Assembly: GCF_045038035.1 (NCBI RefSeq)
Contig: NZ_CP173427.1
Coordinates: forward strand, 4,774,001 to 4,838,000
Source: Paenibacillus_F chitinolyticus_A
GTDB taxonomy: Bacteria > Bacillota > Bacilli > Paenibacillales > NBRC-103111
Direction of reading: 5' to 3'
Length of the DNA: 64,000 nucleotides
Shown here piece after piece: positions 33,584 to 42,598 of this stretch (position 1 is the stretch's first letter; each line of letters begins with the position of its first letter). The position numbers and the translations under genes were made by a program. The notes under the pieces were generated by a model. It had not been told where the DNA came from, searched no databases, and worked only from the letters and a program-made list of their open reading frames with translations.

Positions 33584-35530
33584 TCACAGGCCGTGAGGCG
33601 TTATATCCAGCGGCCGGTGTTTGTAGAGACGCTGGAACAGCCGGACGTCCTTGATCAGCATCCTGGCGTCCGACTCGTCGGTCAAGTCGTACAGATGATC
33701 GGGATTCCGCTCCGTCACAAACTTGTAATGGTGTAAAATTTCTTCCGGGATGCCGTGGGGGTTCAGTTCGCGCATGACCTGCTCCCGCTCCTCCGCGCTC
33801 AGCACATCCATGGAAAGCGGTCTTGCGGCCGGACCCTGCTCCGGAAATTCGAAGTGGTTCGCAAACTCCACCCGGATTCCGTTAAAATAACCGACACGGA
33901 TTCCCCTTCGCAGGGCAAAAATAACCGCTTCCTCCAGCGAGTTGACGATGGGCTCGCCCTTGTCGTTGAGCGAAGTGTTGCACACAATGGGAATCCCCGT
34001 CTCTTTGTAAAACTGCCGGAGAAGGTCCGCAATCGGCGAGGTTTCTTCTTTCGATACGGTCTGAACGCGCGCGGTCCCGTCCAGATGAGCGACAGCCGGT
34101 ATCCGGTCTCGCTTCTCGGGACGGACGGGAAACGCGTGAAGCATAAACGGCGAAGGATACGCGTCCTCGAACCAGTCGTGCAGATGCTCCTCCAGCACGA
34201 TAGGGGCCACGGGCCTCCACCATTCTCTTCGCTTAATGCGGTTCAGCGCGTTTTTGCTCGCCTCGCTGCGGGGATCTCCGAGAAGGGAGCGGTGGCCGAG
34301 CGCCCTAGGTCCCATTTCCGCGCGGCCCTGGAACCAGACCACAGGTTCCTGCTCCAAGTCCCGGACCGCCTGCCGGGCCGAATAGGCCCCGACCTTTTTT
34401 ACGAACGGCCGATACCGGTCCTGCTCCAGAATATTGCGGACATCCCCTTCATCCGGCGATCCGTAGTAAGCGTGCTCCAGCTTGAACGCGAGCGGTTCCG
34501 GCGACATTTTCCGGTAAAATCCGTACAGGCCGATGCCCAGCGACATCCCGCTGTCGTTCACGCAAGGAGGCGCGAGAAATCCGGCGAAGTTGAATTTGCG
34601 CATCAGGTAGCTGTTCGTCGGGCAGTTCAGCACGTACCCCCCGGCCATGGCGAGGTACGTCTTCTCCCGGTCCAATCCGAACCAGGATACGATTTTCTCC
34701 AGCTCGCCTTCCATCATGCGCATGGACATCCGCTGCACCTGTTTCATGGCCATGCTGACTTTGTTTTCCTCCGGCGAAAAACGGGGATCGAATCCGTTGA
34801 ACTTCACACCCGCGTCGGCTTCGGTGTACCGGTCGATCTCGCCCAGCTTTTCGAAAAACAGGTCCGTATTCCGGTCGTAGCTGTCGCTGTAGATGGACAA
34901 CACAGGTCCCGGGTCCAAGTAAGCTTCGCTTGTGCTGGCCGTTGCCAGAGCCATCAGCGTGCCCGGCTGGCGCCGGTACGTATGCGTCGCCCAGTGCCAG
35001 AGCAGACCCGGCGAAGTGACCGGAAAAATTTCAAGCTGACCTTTGCGGGATACGCATCCGCTGAAATAGGACTTGCTGCGGGCGTGCTTGTCCAGAACAG
35101 CGTCGGGAGCTCCGTCCACCGCCAAGCCGATGATCGTTTCGTTGTAAAATTTGGACGAGTCCGTCAGAAGCGCGGAGAACAGATGGGCGATGCTGTGGGT
35201 CGCCAGCTTCGGATAATCGTCCATCGCGTGGTAATCGTCGGCGGTTTCCAGCAGCGGCGTGCCCCAAATCTCCTCCATGTCGTCGAGAGTAAGCTGAAGA
35301 GGAGCCAGAAGGCTGTTCAGCGCATTGCGGGCATGCTCCGCACTCAGAAACGAAACGGCATGCTGCTTGATGCCCGTGAACCGCTCCAGCTCCCAGTAGC
35401 GGACCAGCTCCAGATGCCTGCCGCTTTTGCGGAAGAGCGCCGCGTTCTGATCATGCCGGGAGACAGAAGCCAGAAGATGATCGAGCGGATCGATATGCAG
35501 ATAGGCGGAGAGATAGTAGCCGTCCTTCAT
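33584..35530 (-). CDS. O-carbamoyltransferase, NodU/CmcH family (3)
   Basis: A 648-residue carbamoyltransferase, paralogue of those at 19946 and 24858. Motifs are HSIAH, LAVDGAPD, CVNDSGMSLG, EMGPRALGHRSLLGDPR and REWWRPVAP. It follows three PhyH-type genes (38616-35535) and starts 5 bases after the last of them. The ATG at 35530 is preferred to a GTG just before it. The first 15 residues (MKDGYYLSAYLHIDP) are identical to paralogue 2 after its start codon, which indicates recent duplication or strong constraint. Confidence 0.94.
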   Translation of the reverse strand: MKDGYYLSAYLHIDPLDHLLASVSRHDQNAALFRKSGRHLELVRYWELERFTGIKQHAVSFLSAEHARNALNSLLAPLQLTLDDMEEIWGTPLLETADDYHAMDDYPKLATHSIAHLFSALLTDSSKFYNETIIGLAVDGAPDAVLDKHARSKSYFSGCVSRKGQLEIFPVTSPGLLWHWATHTYRRQPGTLMALATASTSEAYLDPGPVLSIYSDSYDRNTDLFFEKLGEIDRYTEADAGVKFNGFDPRFSPEENKVSMAMKQVQRMSMRMMEGELEKIVSWFGLDREKTYLAMAGGYVLNCPTNSYLMRKFNFAGFLAPPCVNDSGMSLGIGLYGFYRKMSPEPLAFKLEHAYYGSPDEGDVRNILEQDRYRPFVKKVGAYSARQAVRDLEQEPVVWFQGRAEMGPRALGHRSLLGDPRSEASKNALNRIKRREWWRPVAPIVLEEHLHDWFEDAYPSPFMLHAFPVRPEKRDRIPAVAHLDGTARVQTVSKEETSPIADLLRQFYKETGIPIVCNTSLNDKGEPIVNSLEEAVIFALRRGIRVGYFNGIRVEFANHFEFPEQGPAARPLSMDVLSAEEREQVMRELNPHGIPEEILHHYKFVTERNPDHLYDLTDESDARMLIKDVRLFQRLYKHRPLDITPHGL

Positions 35531-35534
35531 CACT

Positions 35535-36359
35535 TCACCCCTTAAGCACTTCGTAAGAGTTAAACGTCCTTATGCGCGCATGCCTTTTGTTGAGTTTCAG
35601 TTGGGCGTTGTTCCCGTATTTGTCCATCAGATCGTTATTGAACATGAAAATTTTCTCGGCGCCGGCCGCAACGAAATGAATGCCGAACGCATGCCTGAAC
35701 TTGTCGGCGGAACGGTTCGCCCAGGACCCGTGAATAACGTCGCCGGTGTGCACGACGACATCCCCCGGCTCGGTGTGCACGTTCACAATCTCGAACGTGT
35801 CGGGCACTTCGGCCTCCGGGCCCGCCTCGCTGCGGATAATTTCCGGCAGGTGCTCGCACAGGTCCGTCTTGGGCAGATTCGTCTGAAGCAGACCGTAGCG
35901 GTGAGTCTTGGGGATATACATCAGGCCTCCGTTCTCCGGAGCGGCTTCGTCCAGGCTGACCCAGTAGGCGCAGGAAGTCCCCGGCGTTACCCCGATGTCG
36001 TAGTTATCCTGGTGAAACACCAGCATATTGGAGCCGGGGCTCTTGTAATAGAATGTGCTGCCGACAGCCAAAGCCTCTTCCCCGATTAAATTTTCGACAA
36101 TCTCAAAATTACGGGGATCGATGTAGTAGTTCATAATGGCTGCATTCAGACGGTAGGTCTCATGCATCTCATCGAACAGGCTTACGAGAGGCTTCTCCGG
36201 GTCCTGGACAATCTTCCCTTCCTGAACGCGCTGCGTCCAGATGCTATGATGCAGCCGCTTGAGCTCTGCCATCTCGCCGGAGGTGAATACGCCTCGGATG
36301 ACGGCGAAACCGTTCTCCTCATAGCTCCGCTTATGAGCTTCGGTAACCAATTCCTTCAT
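35535..36359 (-). CDS. PhyH family Fe(II)/2-oxoglutarate oxygenase (4)
   Basis: A 274-residue PhyH protein of a second subgroup that shares FxxKGPG/FYYKSPG and ENGGLMYIPKTH. The triad is intact: HxD in LVFHQDNYD, distal His in TGDVIHGSWANRS, then an Arg in FRHAFGIHF. It overlaps the upstream PhyH-peroxiredoxin gene by ATGA and is followed directly by carbamoyltransferase 3. Confidence 0.92.
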   Translation of the reverse strand: MKELVTEAHKRSYEENGFAVIRGVFTSGEMAELKRLHHSIWTQRVQEGKIVQDPEKPLVSLFDEMHETYRLNAAIMNYYIDPRNFEIVENLIGEEALAVGSTFYYKSPGSNMLVFHQDNYDIGVTPGTSCAYWVSLDEAAPENGGLMYIPKTHRYGLLQTNLPKTDLCEHLPEIIRSEAGPEAEVPDTFEIVNVHTEPGDVVVHTGDVIHGSWANRSADKFRHAFGIHFVAAGAEKIFMFNNDLMDKYGNNAQLKLNKRHARIRTFNSYEVLKG

Positions 36360-37732
36360 AATTTCCCTCCTGCCGAATTAGGCGCGGTTTTCAAAACTTC
36401 CAAAGCCGTCAGGACTTCCTCCGCATGCCCTTTCACATCGACCTCGGGAAATACACGGGCAATAACTCCGTCCGGACCGATGATAAACGTGGTGCGGAGT
36501 ATGGCTTCGAATGTTTTTCCCCGGTAAGAGTCTTCCCCGTAAACTCCGTAGGTGTCGGCGACCCGGTGATTCTCGTCGGCCAGGAGCGGGAAGGACAGCC
36601 TGAATTTGGCGGCAAATCCCTCGTGGGACTCCAGGCTGTCCGGGCTGATGCCGAGCAGCACAGTCGTTCCGTCCGCCGCCAGCTCGCCATAGGCGTCCCG
36701 GAACGCGCAGGCTTCCTTCGTACAGTGAGGCGTATGGTCCTGCGGGTAGAAAAACAGGACGACATACTTGCCCCTGTAATCCGAGAGCGAAAGAAGCGGC
36801 TTGCCGCCGGTAGCGGAAAGCGTGAAATCAGGGGCGGCTGTGCCGGCCGGCAGCGGCGCGTTTGCGGGTCTTCCGGAATTGGAGTTCTGATGCTTCCAGT
36901 CCGTGAGATCGTAATAACTCGCTTCCTTAAAGGAGAAAATGGACCCCTGGTTCTCGGACACTTTCGGCCGCGTATTCAAACGTCTGCGGACCCGGTTGCC
37001 CTTCTTATCCCGCAAATTGTTGAAATTCAGGGCGATCCGCTCCAGGCTCTTCGGCGCAAAATGGCAAAGCAGCGCCCGCCGGTACTCGCGCCGGGTCAGG
37101 TTATCGGAGGAACCGTGGATCATGTTCCCGTTAAACAGCACGATATCTCCGCTGCGGGTCGTCGCGTATTCCAGCTCGCCGGAATCCGGAATCTCCACTT
37201 CCTGGCCTTTGTCCGAGAAAGTAAACGCGAGACTGTCCGAAATAACCTTGGGCGAGAGCAGGTCAAGCGTGTGCGATCCCGGCACAAAACACAGCCCGCC
37301 GTTCTCCCGGCTCGTATCGTCAAGGGAGATCCACACGGACAGGGAAGTCTGCGGATAGGCGCCGAGCGCGGAATTGTCCTGATGGACCGGCATTCCTCTC
37401 ATCCCCGGGCCTTTGTAGTAATAGCTGGTCGAGACCAGCAGGCCTTCCTCTCCGAGCACGGTTTCCACGATTTCGATTACGCGGGGATCCAGCACATAGC
37501 GCAGAATCGTTTCATTCTGCAGATGATGATCCCGTACGCGGGGAAACAAGCTTTCATAGGGCCGCTTAGCCTTCTGCCGGATTTTCCCCTGACCCAGCAG
37601 CGTCAGCCAGTGCTTCTCATACTCCCTGCAAATGTCGTTCACTTCATGGGGAAGGAAGACTTGGTCAACCACCGTGTACCCGGTCCGGGCCAATTTCCGT
37701 TGATGCTCCTGCAGCTGTGCAGCCGACGTCAT
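36356..37732 (-). CDS. PhyH oxygenase-peroxiredoxin fusion protein (5)
   Basis: A 458-residue two-domain protein. Residues 1-285 are a PhyH oxygenase with HxD in PVHQDNSALG, distal His in NMIHGSSDNLT, and ENGGLCFVPGSH. After a linker (SNSGRPANAPLPAG), residues 305-455 form a Bcp/AhpC-TSA peroxiredoxin: FYPQDHTPHCTKEACAFRD holds the peroxidatic Cys, and a resolving Cys may follow five residues later. The ATG at 37732 is chosen because AGAGGCGG precedes it and PhyH similarity begins there. The peroxiredoxin might remove peroxide from uncoupled turnover. Confidence 0.9.
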   Translation of the reverse strand: MTSAAQLQEHQRKLARTGYTVVDQVFLPHEVNDICREYEKHWLTLLGQGKIRQKAKRPYESLFPRVRDHHLQNETILRYVLDPRVIEIVETVLGEEGLLVSTSYYYKGPGMRGMPVHQDNSALGAYPQTSLSVWISLDDTSRENGGLCFVPGSHTLDLLSPKVISDSLAFTFSDKGQEVEIPDSGELEYATTRSGDIVLFNGNMIHGSSDNLTRREYRRALLCHFAPKSLERIALNFNNLRDKKGNRVRRRLNTRPKVSENQGSIFSFKEASYYDLTDWKHQNSNSGRPANAPLPAGTAAPDFTLSATGGKPLLSLSDYRGKYVVLFFYPQDHTPHCTKEACAFRDAYGELAADGTTVLLGISPDSLESHEGFAAKFRLSFPLLADENHRVADTYGVYGEDSYRGKTFEAILRTTFIIGPDGVIARVFPEVDVKGHAEEVLTALEVLKTAPNSAGGKL

Positions 37733-37779
37733 CCCGTCACCGCCTCTCAATGTTCTTATCATGGTTCGCGGTCCCGGTA

Positions 37780-38616
37780 TCATCTCCAAGACCCGAAGTA
37801 GTTGCCTTCTTTTGCCGAAAAGACGGAATTCTGATTCTTCATCAGGTTCGGATTCGTATTCAGCCGCCTCCGCACCCGCTCCCCTTTGCGGTTAAGCAGA
37901 TTGTTGAAATTGGGGAGCAGTTTTTCGGTGCCGACGCCCGCAAATTGAACGAGCAGAGCCCGTCTGAAACGGTCGGTCGAGACGTTGTCGAGCGAAGCAT
38001 GAATCGAATAGCCGTCGAAAATGATCGTGTCTCCCGGCCGTGTCGGAACCACGACGCTCTCATGACCATCCGGCACGCGGATCTGCCGGCCGTCGTCGGA
38101 GAATACGGCAAGCGTCTCGCTTACGTCCCGGTCCGGCTCCACAAGTTTCAGCTTATGGGATTTCGGGACGAATACCATGCAGCCGTTCTCTTCGTCAGCC
38201 GGGTCGAGACTGATCCAGGCCGAATACACGGTTCCCGGCTCTATGCCGAAAACGAGATCGTCCTGGTGCATGGGAAGCCCCTTCATGCCGGGGCCTTTGA
38301 AGTAATAGCTGGTGGCGATCAGAAGCACTTCTTCTCCCGCCAGCGCCTCCACCGCATCGAACAGTTTGGGATCCAGGACTAACTCCAGCACCTTGTCATT
38401 GTCCCGGTCGTAGTTGTACATGCGGGGAAAAAGGCTTGCAAGCGGCTTGTCCGGGTTCTGGACAATAGAGCCCGCGTGGATCAGCTCCACCCAGCGGCGT
38501 TCGTACTCCTCGATGAACGCTCCCGCCTCTTCCCGGCTGTAGAGAGCAGGGACGACGACGTACCCTTCGTCTTCATACAGCCTTTTCTCCGTTGGACCGA
38601 TGCGCGCATCTGTCAT
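37780..38616 (-). CDS. PhyH family Fe(II)/2-oxoglutarate oxygenase (6)
   Basis: A 278-residue PhyH protein, closely similar to the N-terminal half of the fusion encoded next; both share SYYxKGPGM and RVRRRLNTxP near the C-terminus. HxD is in PMHQDDLV, the distal His is in YSIHASLDNVS. This shows a tandem duplication of PhyH genes, with one copy later fused to a peroxiredoxin. Bases 38617-38753 upstream are non-coding and may hold an internal promoter. Confidence 0.92.
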   Translation of the reverse strand: MTDARIGPTEKRLYEDEGYVVVPALYSREEAGAFIEEYERRWVELIHAGSIVQNPDKPLASLFPRMYNYDRDNDKVLELVLDPKLFDAVEALAGEEVLLIATSYYFKGPGMKGLPMHQDDLVFGIEPGTVYSAWISLDPADEENGCMVFVPKSHKLKLVEPDRDVSETLAVFSDDGRQIRVPDGHESVVVPTRPGDTIIFDGYSIHASLDNVSTDRFRRALLVQFAGVGTEKLLPNFNNLLNRKGERVRRRLNTNPNLMKNQNSVFSAKEGNYFGSWR

Positions 38617-38753
38617 GTTCTCACCTCTGCTTCTTCTTTAGCTCTACCATAACCCGGCTGCGCCCCGTCTCACGCGGGGACGATTGCGGGATATTCGTGG
38701 AATGTTGCCTTTATGAAAAAGCCGCCCGATGAGATTACGTTTCTCCGTCCCTC

Positions 38754-40445
38754 CTAGCCGGCCCTTATTTTATACAGCCGGCCTTCGATCGACAGATAAT
38801 CCAGCCGGAGCTCCAGTGCCGTCCGGAACGCCTCCAGCGGTGTTTCCGCCATCGGCCGTCCGTGAACATTCAGGGATGTCAGGAGCAGCGCGCCGGTTCC
38901 CGCCGTATGCTCGAACTCGCCCAGAAGCCTGTACAGTCCGGGCTGGAGACTTCTCTCCACCGTCAGCAGAGCGCAGCTTCCGTCCGCATGCGTGACGGCA
39001 GGCAGAGCCTCGGCCGCCCGCTCCGTCAGGATATGGACCTTCTCCATATAAGGCGCAGGGCCGCCCTTGCGGGCATAGTGACCGAGCTTGTCCCCCTGGA
39101 CCGCCGCGCCGTAGGGCAAAAACGCCGGCCGCCGCTTGCTTGCGTCCAGCCGGGTTCTAACGTCCCTGCTCCTCGGATCGGCCAGGATGCAGCGGCTGCC
39201 GTTGGGCCCCGGCCCCAGGGGCGACCGCCCCTGGAACCGGCCTACCAAGCGGCCGGCCGCCAGCAGATCCGCCACGGTCCGCTCATGGTCCGCGGCGGGC
39301 ACCTGCTCTAACCGGCCGCCGTCCAGCTTGGCGGCGGCTTCGTCGATGTCGGCAGGGGAATACAGCCGGCCTAGACACGGATCGAAGGGGATGCTCTCCG
39401 CGTTCCCCTTCTTTATTCTCAGCGTGGCATGCCGCCGACGGTCCGGCGGACCGCACGTACCGGCCGGATGAAGATATTCCGCCAGCGCGCTGCCGACGGC
39501 ATTCCCCGTATCCCCGGCGGCGGGGAATACGTAAATGTGCCGGAAGGGAGTGTTCGCTTCCAGGAAAGCGATAAGGCGGCGGTTAAAGGCTACGCCTCCC
39601 GCCAGGCACAGCCTGCGGCTGCCCGTCCGGCGGTGGAGCCGCAGGCAGATGGCGGCCACGATTCGCTGCAAGTGCTCCTGAGCGGCTCTGGCGATGTCCG
39701 CCTTCGCCCGGAAGGCGTCCCCCTCCTCCCGGAGCTTATCCGCGATAAACGCGCGCATGGCCGCGATCTCCGCCTTGGACTGGGAGAACCGCCCTTCCCC
39801 GTCGAGCCGGTAAAAACTTCCGAACGGCTCAACCCAGCGGTCTGTCCCGCAGGCCGACAAGGCTTCCGTTTTGCCGTCCTCCAGAAAGGCAAAGCCGAGA
39901 CCCAGCGTGACCCATTTGTACATGCCGCCGAGGGAGTTGTACAAAGCCAGGGGATCGCTCAGTTCGTGCCTGGCCCCCGTGACCGGATCGATGAAGCTTC
40001 CGCGGATGCCGTCCAGCGCTTCCAGCCCCTTGCTGTCCGCCCGGAAGGACGTGACCGTCTCGTACTCGCCCGTCGCTTCGTCGGCGCTTCCGATTCCGTC
40101 CGCGACCAGAACGGCCGCTTCCTCAAAAGGCGAGGTATAGAACGCGCTGCACGCATGGGCAAAATGATGCGTCGTATACCGGATCGACGAGACGTATTTC
40201 GCATAGTAGAGCGGATTGTTCAGATCGTCCGTCACGATCCGGTCCACGCCGGAGGCGGTCAAACCAGCCTCCTTGAGGCAGTACGCCGCTGCACGGCAGC
40301 GGGCCAGCTCCATTCCTCCGTCCGGGAAATAGGAATGCCTGCGCCCGTTCAGACGCTCCTCCTCGACGGCGCTCACGATCCGGCCGTCCTTCATTACACA
40401 GGCCGAGTAGCTGTGTGCGGAGCCTCCCAGGGCAAGAATCTTCAT
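38754..40445 (-). CDS. Divergent carbamoyltransferase-like protein, NodU family (4)
   Basis: A 563-residue NodU-family protein with a canonical N-domain: MKILALGGSAHSYSACVMKDGRIVSAVEEERLNG, THHFAHACSAF, VADGIG and AAGDTGNAVG. The C-domain is altered. The carbamoyl-adenylate motif GPRALGxRSI reads LGPGPNGSRCILADPR, so the conserved Glu-x-Gly-Pro-Arg-Ala-Leu-Gly is lost. It may use another acyl-adenylate, be regulatory, or be decaying. The ATG at 40445 has AGGAGGGG upstream; the frame is open to 40628, where an ATG overlaps the ABC transporter stop. Confidence 0.85.
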   Translation of the reverse strand: MKILALGGSAHSYSACVMKDGRIVSAVEEERLNGRRHSYFPDGGMELARCRAAAYCLKEAGLTASGVDRIVTDDLNNPLYYAKYVSSIRYTTHHFAHACSAFYTSPFEEAAVLVADGIGSADEATGEYETVTSFRADSKGLEALDGIRGSFIDPVTGARHELSDPLALYNSLGGMYKWVTLGLGFAFLEDGKTEALSACGTDRWVEPFGSFYRLDGEGRFSQSKAEIAAMRAFIADKLREEGDAFRAKADIARAAQEHLQRIVAAICLRLHRRTGSRRLCLAGGVAFNRRLIAFLEANTPFRHIYVFPAAGDTGNAVGSALAEYLHPAGTCGPPDRRRHATLRIKKGNAESIPFDPCLGRLYSPADIDEAAAKLDGGRLEQVPAADHERTVADLLAAGRLVGRFQGRSPLGPGPNGSRCILADPRSRDVRTRLDASKRRPAFLPYGAAVQGDKLGHYARKGGPAPYMEKVHILTERAAEALPAVTHADGSCALLTVERSLQPGLYRLLGEFEHTAGTGALLLTSLNVHGRPMAETPLEAFRTALELRLDYLSIEGRLYKIRAG

Positions 40446-40624
40446 ACTTTCCCCTCCTTCGGGTTTCCTTGCGCGCAAAGGCATACGGTCACTCTTCGCT
40501 TCATACTCTTCGTCCGTCATCACCGGAGCAAAAGCATGACCACCGATAGCTGCCCGGGAAACCGTCGTCATTCGACGCGGAACCGTCCGCGTGTCCCGTT
40601 CCAAACTGCGGCGGCCCGCCTTCC

Positions 40625-42598
40625 TCATGCTTCACGGGTCTGCAGCCTGACCATGTGATAATAAGGCCCTTTGAGGCCCATCAGCTCCTGATGGGTGCCT
40701 TTCTCCACGATGCGCCCGTCATGCAGCATCACGATCAGATCCGCGTCCCGGACGGCGGATAGCTTATGCGCGATCATAAGCGTTGTCCGTCCCCGGGTTA
40801 CGGACGTCCAGGCCTGCCGCAGCTCCTTCTCCGTTTCGGCATCCATACTCGCCGTCGGTTCGTCCAGCACAAGAATCGCCGGCTGTCTGGCCCACGCCCG
40901 GGCGAAGGCGATCAGCTGCTTCTGCCCGCCGGAAAAATTTCCGCCCCGCCACATCATTTCCGTATCCAGCCGAGCGGGCAGCTTGTCGACGAAATCCATC
41001 GCGCCCACTTCCCGCAGTGCCTGCTCCACGGCGTCGTCGTCCGCCTGCGTGCTTTCCGGGGCTACGTTAGAGCGGATGTCGCCTCCGAACAGAAACGGCT
41101 CCTGCAGCACCACGCCCATATGCTTGCGCAGCGCCTCGCCCGGGATGTCCCTCAGATCGACCCCGTCGAGGGTAATCCTGCCTTCCTGTGGCTCTTGAAA
41201 GCCGAGCAGCAGATTCGCCAGCGTACTCTTCCCCGCCCCCGTGGCTCCGACGAGGGCGACGGTACGCCCCGCCGGGATTTCGAACGTAATGCCGCTGACG
41301 GCCGGACGACCTGTATCGTAAGCGAACGTTACGTTTTCGAAAGAGATATGCCCGCGGGGCTTGTTGATGGCGCCGCCTTTTTCCCGGGCCATCGGTTCCT
41401 CATCCATCAGAGAGAAGACTCTGTCCGCGGATACCGTAGCGAGCTGGGCTCCCGACAGACCGCTCAGCATGTTCACGACGGGCTTGATCAAATCGACCGA
41501 ATATTCAATGAAGATATACAGCATGCCCAGCGAGACGGCACCCGTTCCGACCTTCCGGCCGAGAAACCAGACGATGGCAAGCAAAAAAACGGATTGAATC
41601 AGCCCCGAGATATTCCAGGACGACAGCTTCTCGATCCTCATCTGCCTCATATTCGCGTTGAGCCAGTCCTTGTTCTTGCTCCGGAATTGGTCGGCTACCG
41701 CTTCTTCCCTCCCGAACATCTGGACGACCGGCAGCGCTGCCACCGTTTCCAGCAGAAGGGCGTTCATTTCGCCGAAGCGGGTGCGGATCTTCTCGAACAG
41801 CGGTTTGACAAGCTTCACATGGACGCCCATGATCAAAGCGAAAACCGCAAGCAGAAGCAAAGACGCCAGCGCAAGCTTCACATTCAGCAGGAACATGGCG
41901 ATAAAAATGCCGACCAGCATGGCGCCGTTCATCACGAATACGGAGCAGAACTGGATAAACAGCGTTTTGATCCCTTCCGTATCCTGGGCCAGCTTGGTAA
42001 CAAGCTCTCCCGTCGTAGTCCGGTCGTAGACCTTTAACGGCAGTCTGTGAAGATGGCGCATCACATCCATGCGGATTGTCTTGGCAATCCGGAACGAGAT
42101 GCTGTAAAACAGCCGCGAATGCGCATACTTTCCTGCCAGACCCAGGAAGATAAGCACCGCGTAGAGGCTTACCCAGCCTGCGACCGGCTTCATTTCCCCT
42201 TTATAAAGCGCTTTGACATCATCGGCGGAAAGCCGTTCCCTGCCTTGCTCTCCGCGGTCCAGCACATAACCTTCGCCGTCCTGGAGAAAACGGACCGTGC
42301 GGCCTTCCCCGCCTGTCTGCCCGTCCTTCAGCTGGACGTAACAGCTGCCTTTGAGTTCTGCCGATCGGGATTCGACGGGAGGGCAGCTTCCGGTTCTCTC
42401 CAGCCACGGTCTCTGGAACACGTACTGGATGTGATCATCCACCACGATTTTCAGAATATAGGGCCCGCTGAGCTGGATCGCCGTCGCCAAGGCCAGCAGG
42501 AGCAGAGCCAGCGAATAGGCCCGTTTCTCCGCCCATGCGTAAGCGAGCAATCTGCGGACTGCGCCCGCACGGCCACCGGCTTTATGCTCATTCGTCAT
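40625..42598 (-). CDS. ABC exporter half-transporter (type I, permease-ATPase) B
   Basis: A 657-residue fused permease-ATPase. It has six predicted membrane helices, with a large hydrophilic loop of about 90 residues between helices 1 and 2. The ATPase shows Walker A GATGAGKST, Q-loop VVLQEPF, signature FSGGQKQ, Walker B ILVLDEPTASMD and H-loop IAHKLS. The gene overlaps its partner by ATGA. Together they probably form a heterodimeric exporter for the cluster product, giving export and self-protection. Confidence 0.93.
   Translation of the reverse strand: MTNEHKAGGRAGAVRRLLAYAWAEKRAYSLALLLLALATAIQLSGPYILKIVVDDHIQYVFQRPWLERTGSCPPVESRSAELKGSCYVQLKDGQTGGEGRTVRFLQDGEGYVLDRGEQGRERLSADDVKALYKGEMKPVAGWVSLYAVLIFLGLAGKYAHSRLFYSISFRIAKTIRMDVMRHLHRLPLKVYDRTTTGELVTKLAQDTEGIKTLFIQFCSVFVMNGAMLVGIFIAMFLLNVKLALASLLLLAVFALIMGVHVKLVKPLFEKIRTRFGEMNALLLETVAALPVVQMFGREEAVADQFRSKNKDWLNANMRQMRIEKLSSWNISGLIQSVFLLAIVWFLGRKVGTGAVSLGMLYIFIEYSVDLIKPVVNMLSGLSGAQLATVSADRVFSLMDEEPMAREKGGAINKPRGHISFENVTFAYDTGRPAVSGITFEIPAGRTVALVGATGAGKSTLANLLLGFQEPQEGRITLDGVDLRDIPGEALRKHMGVVLQEPFLFGGDIRSNVAPESTQADDDAVEQALREVGAMDFVDKLPARLDTEMMWRGGNFSGGQKQLIAFARAWARQPAILVLDEPTASMDAETEKELRQAWTSVTRGRTTLMIAHKLSAVRDADLIVMLHDGRIVEKGTHQELMGLKGPYYHMVRLQTREA

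Noticed and set aside
33755..35545. A 596-codon plus-strand frame opposite carbamoyltransferase 3
   Set aside because: Antisense shadow of a full-length NodU-family gene; no ribosome binding site or recognisable motif.
18916..40445. PhyH proteins as halogenases
   Set aside because: Halogenases of this fold lose the Asp of HxD. Here all copies keep the Asp; only the His of copy 1 is changed.
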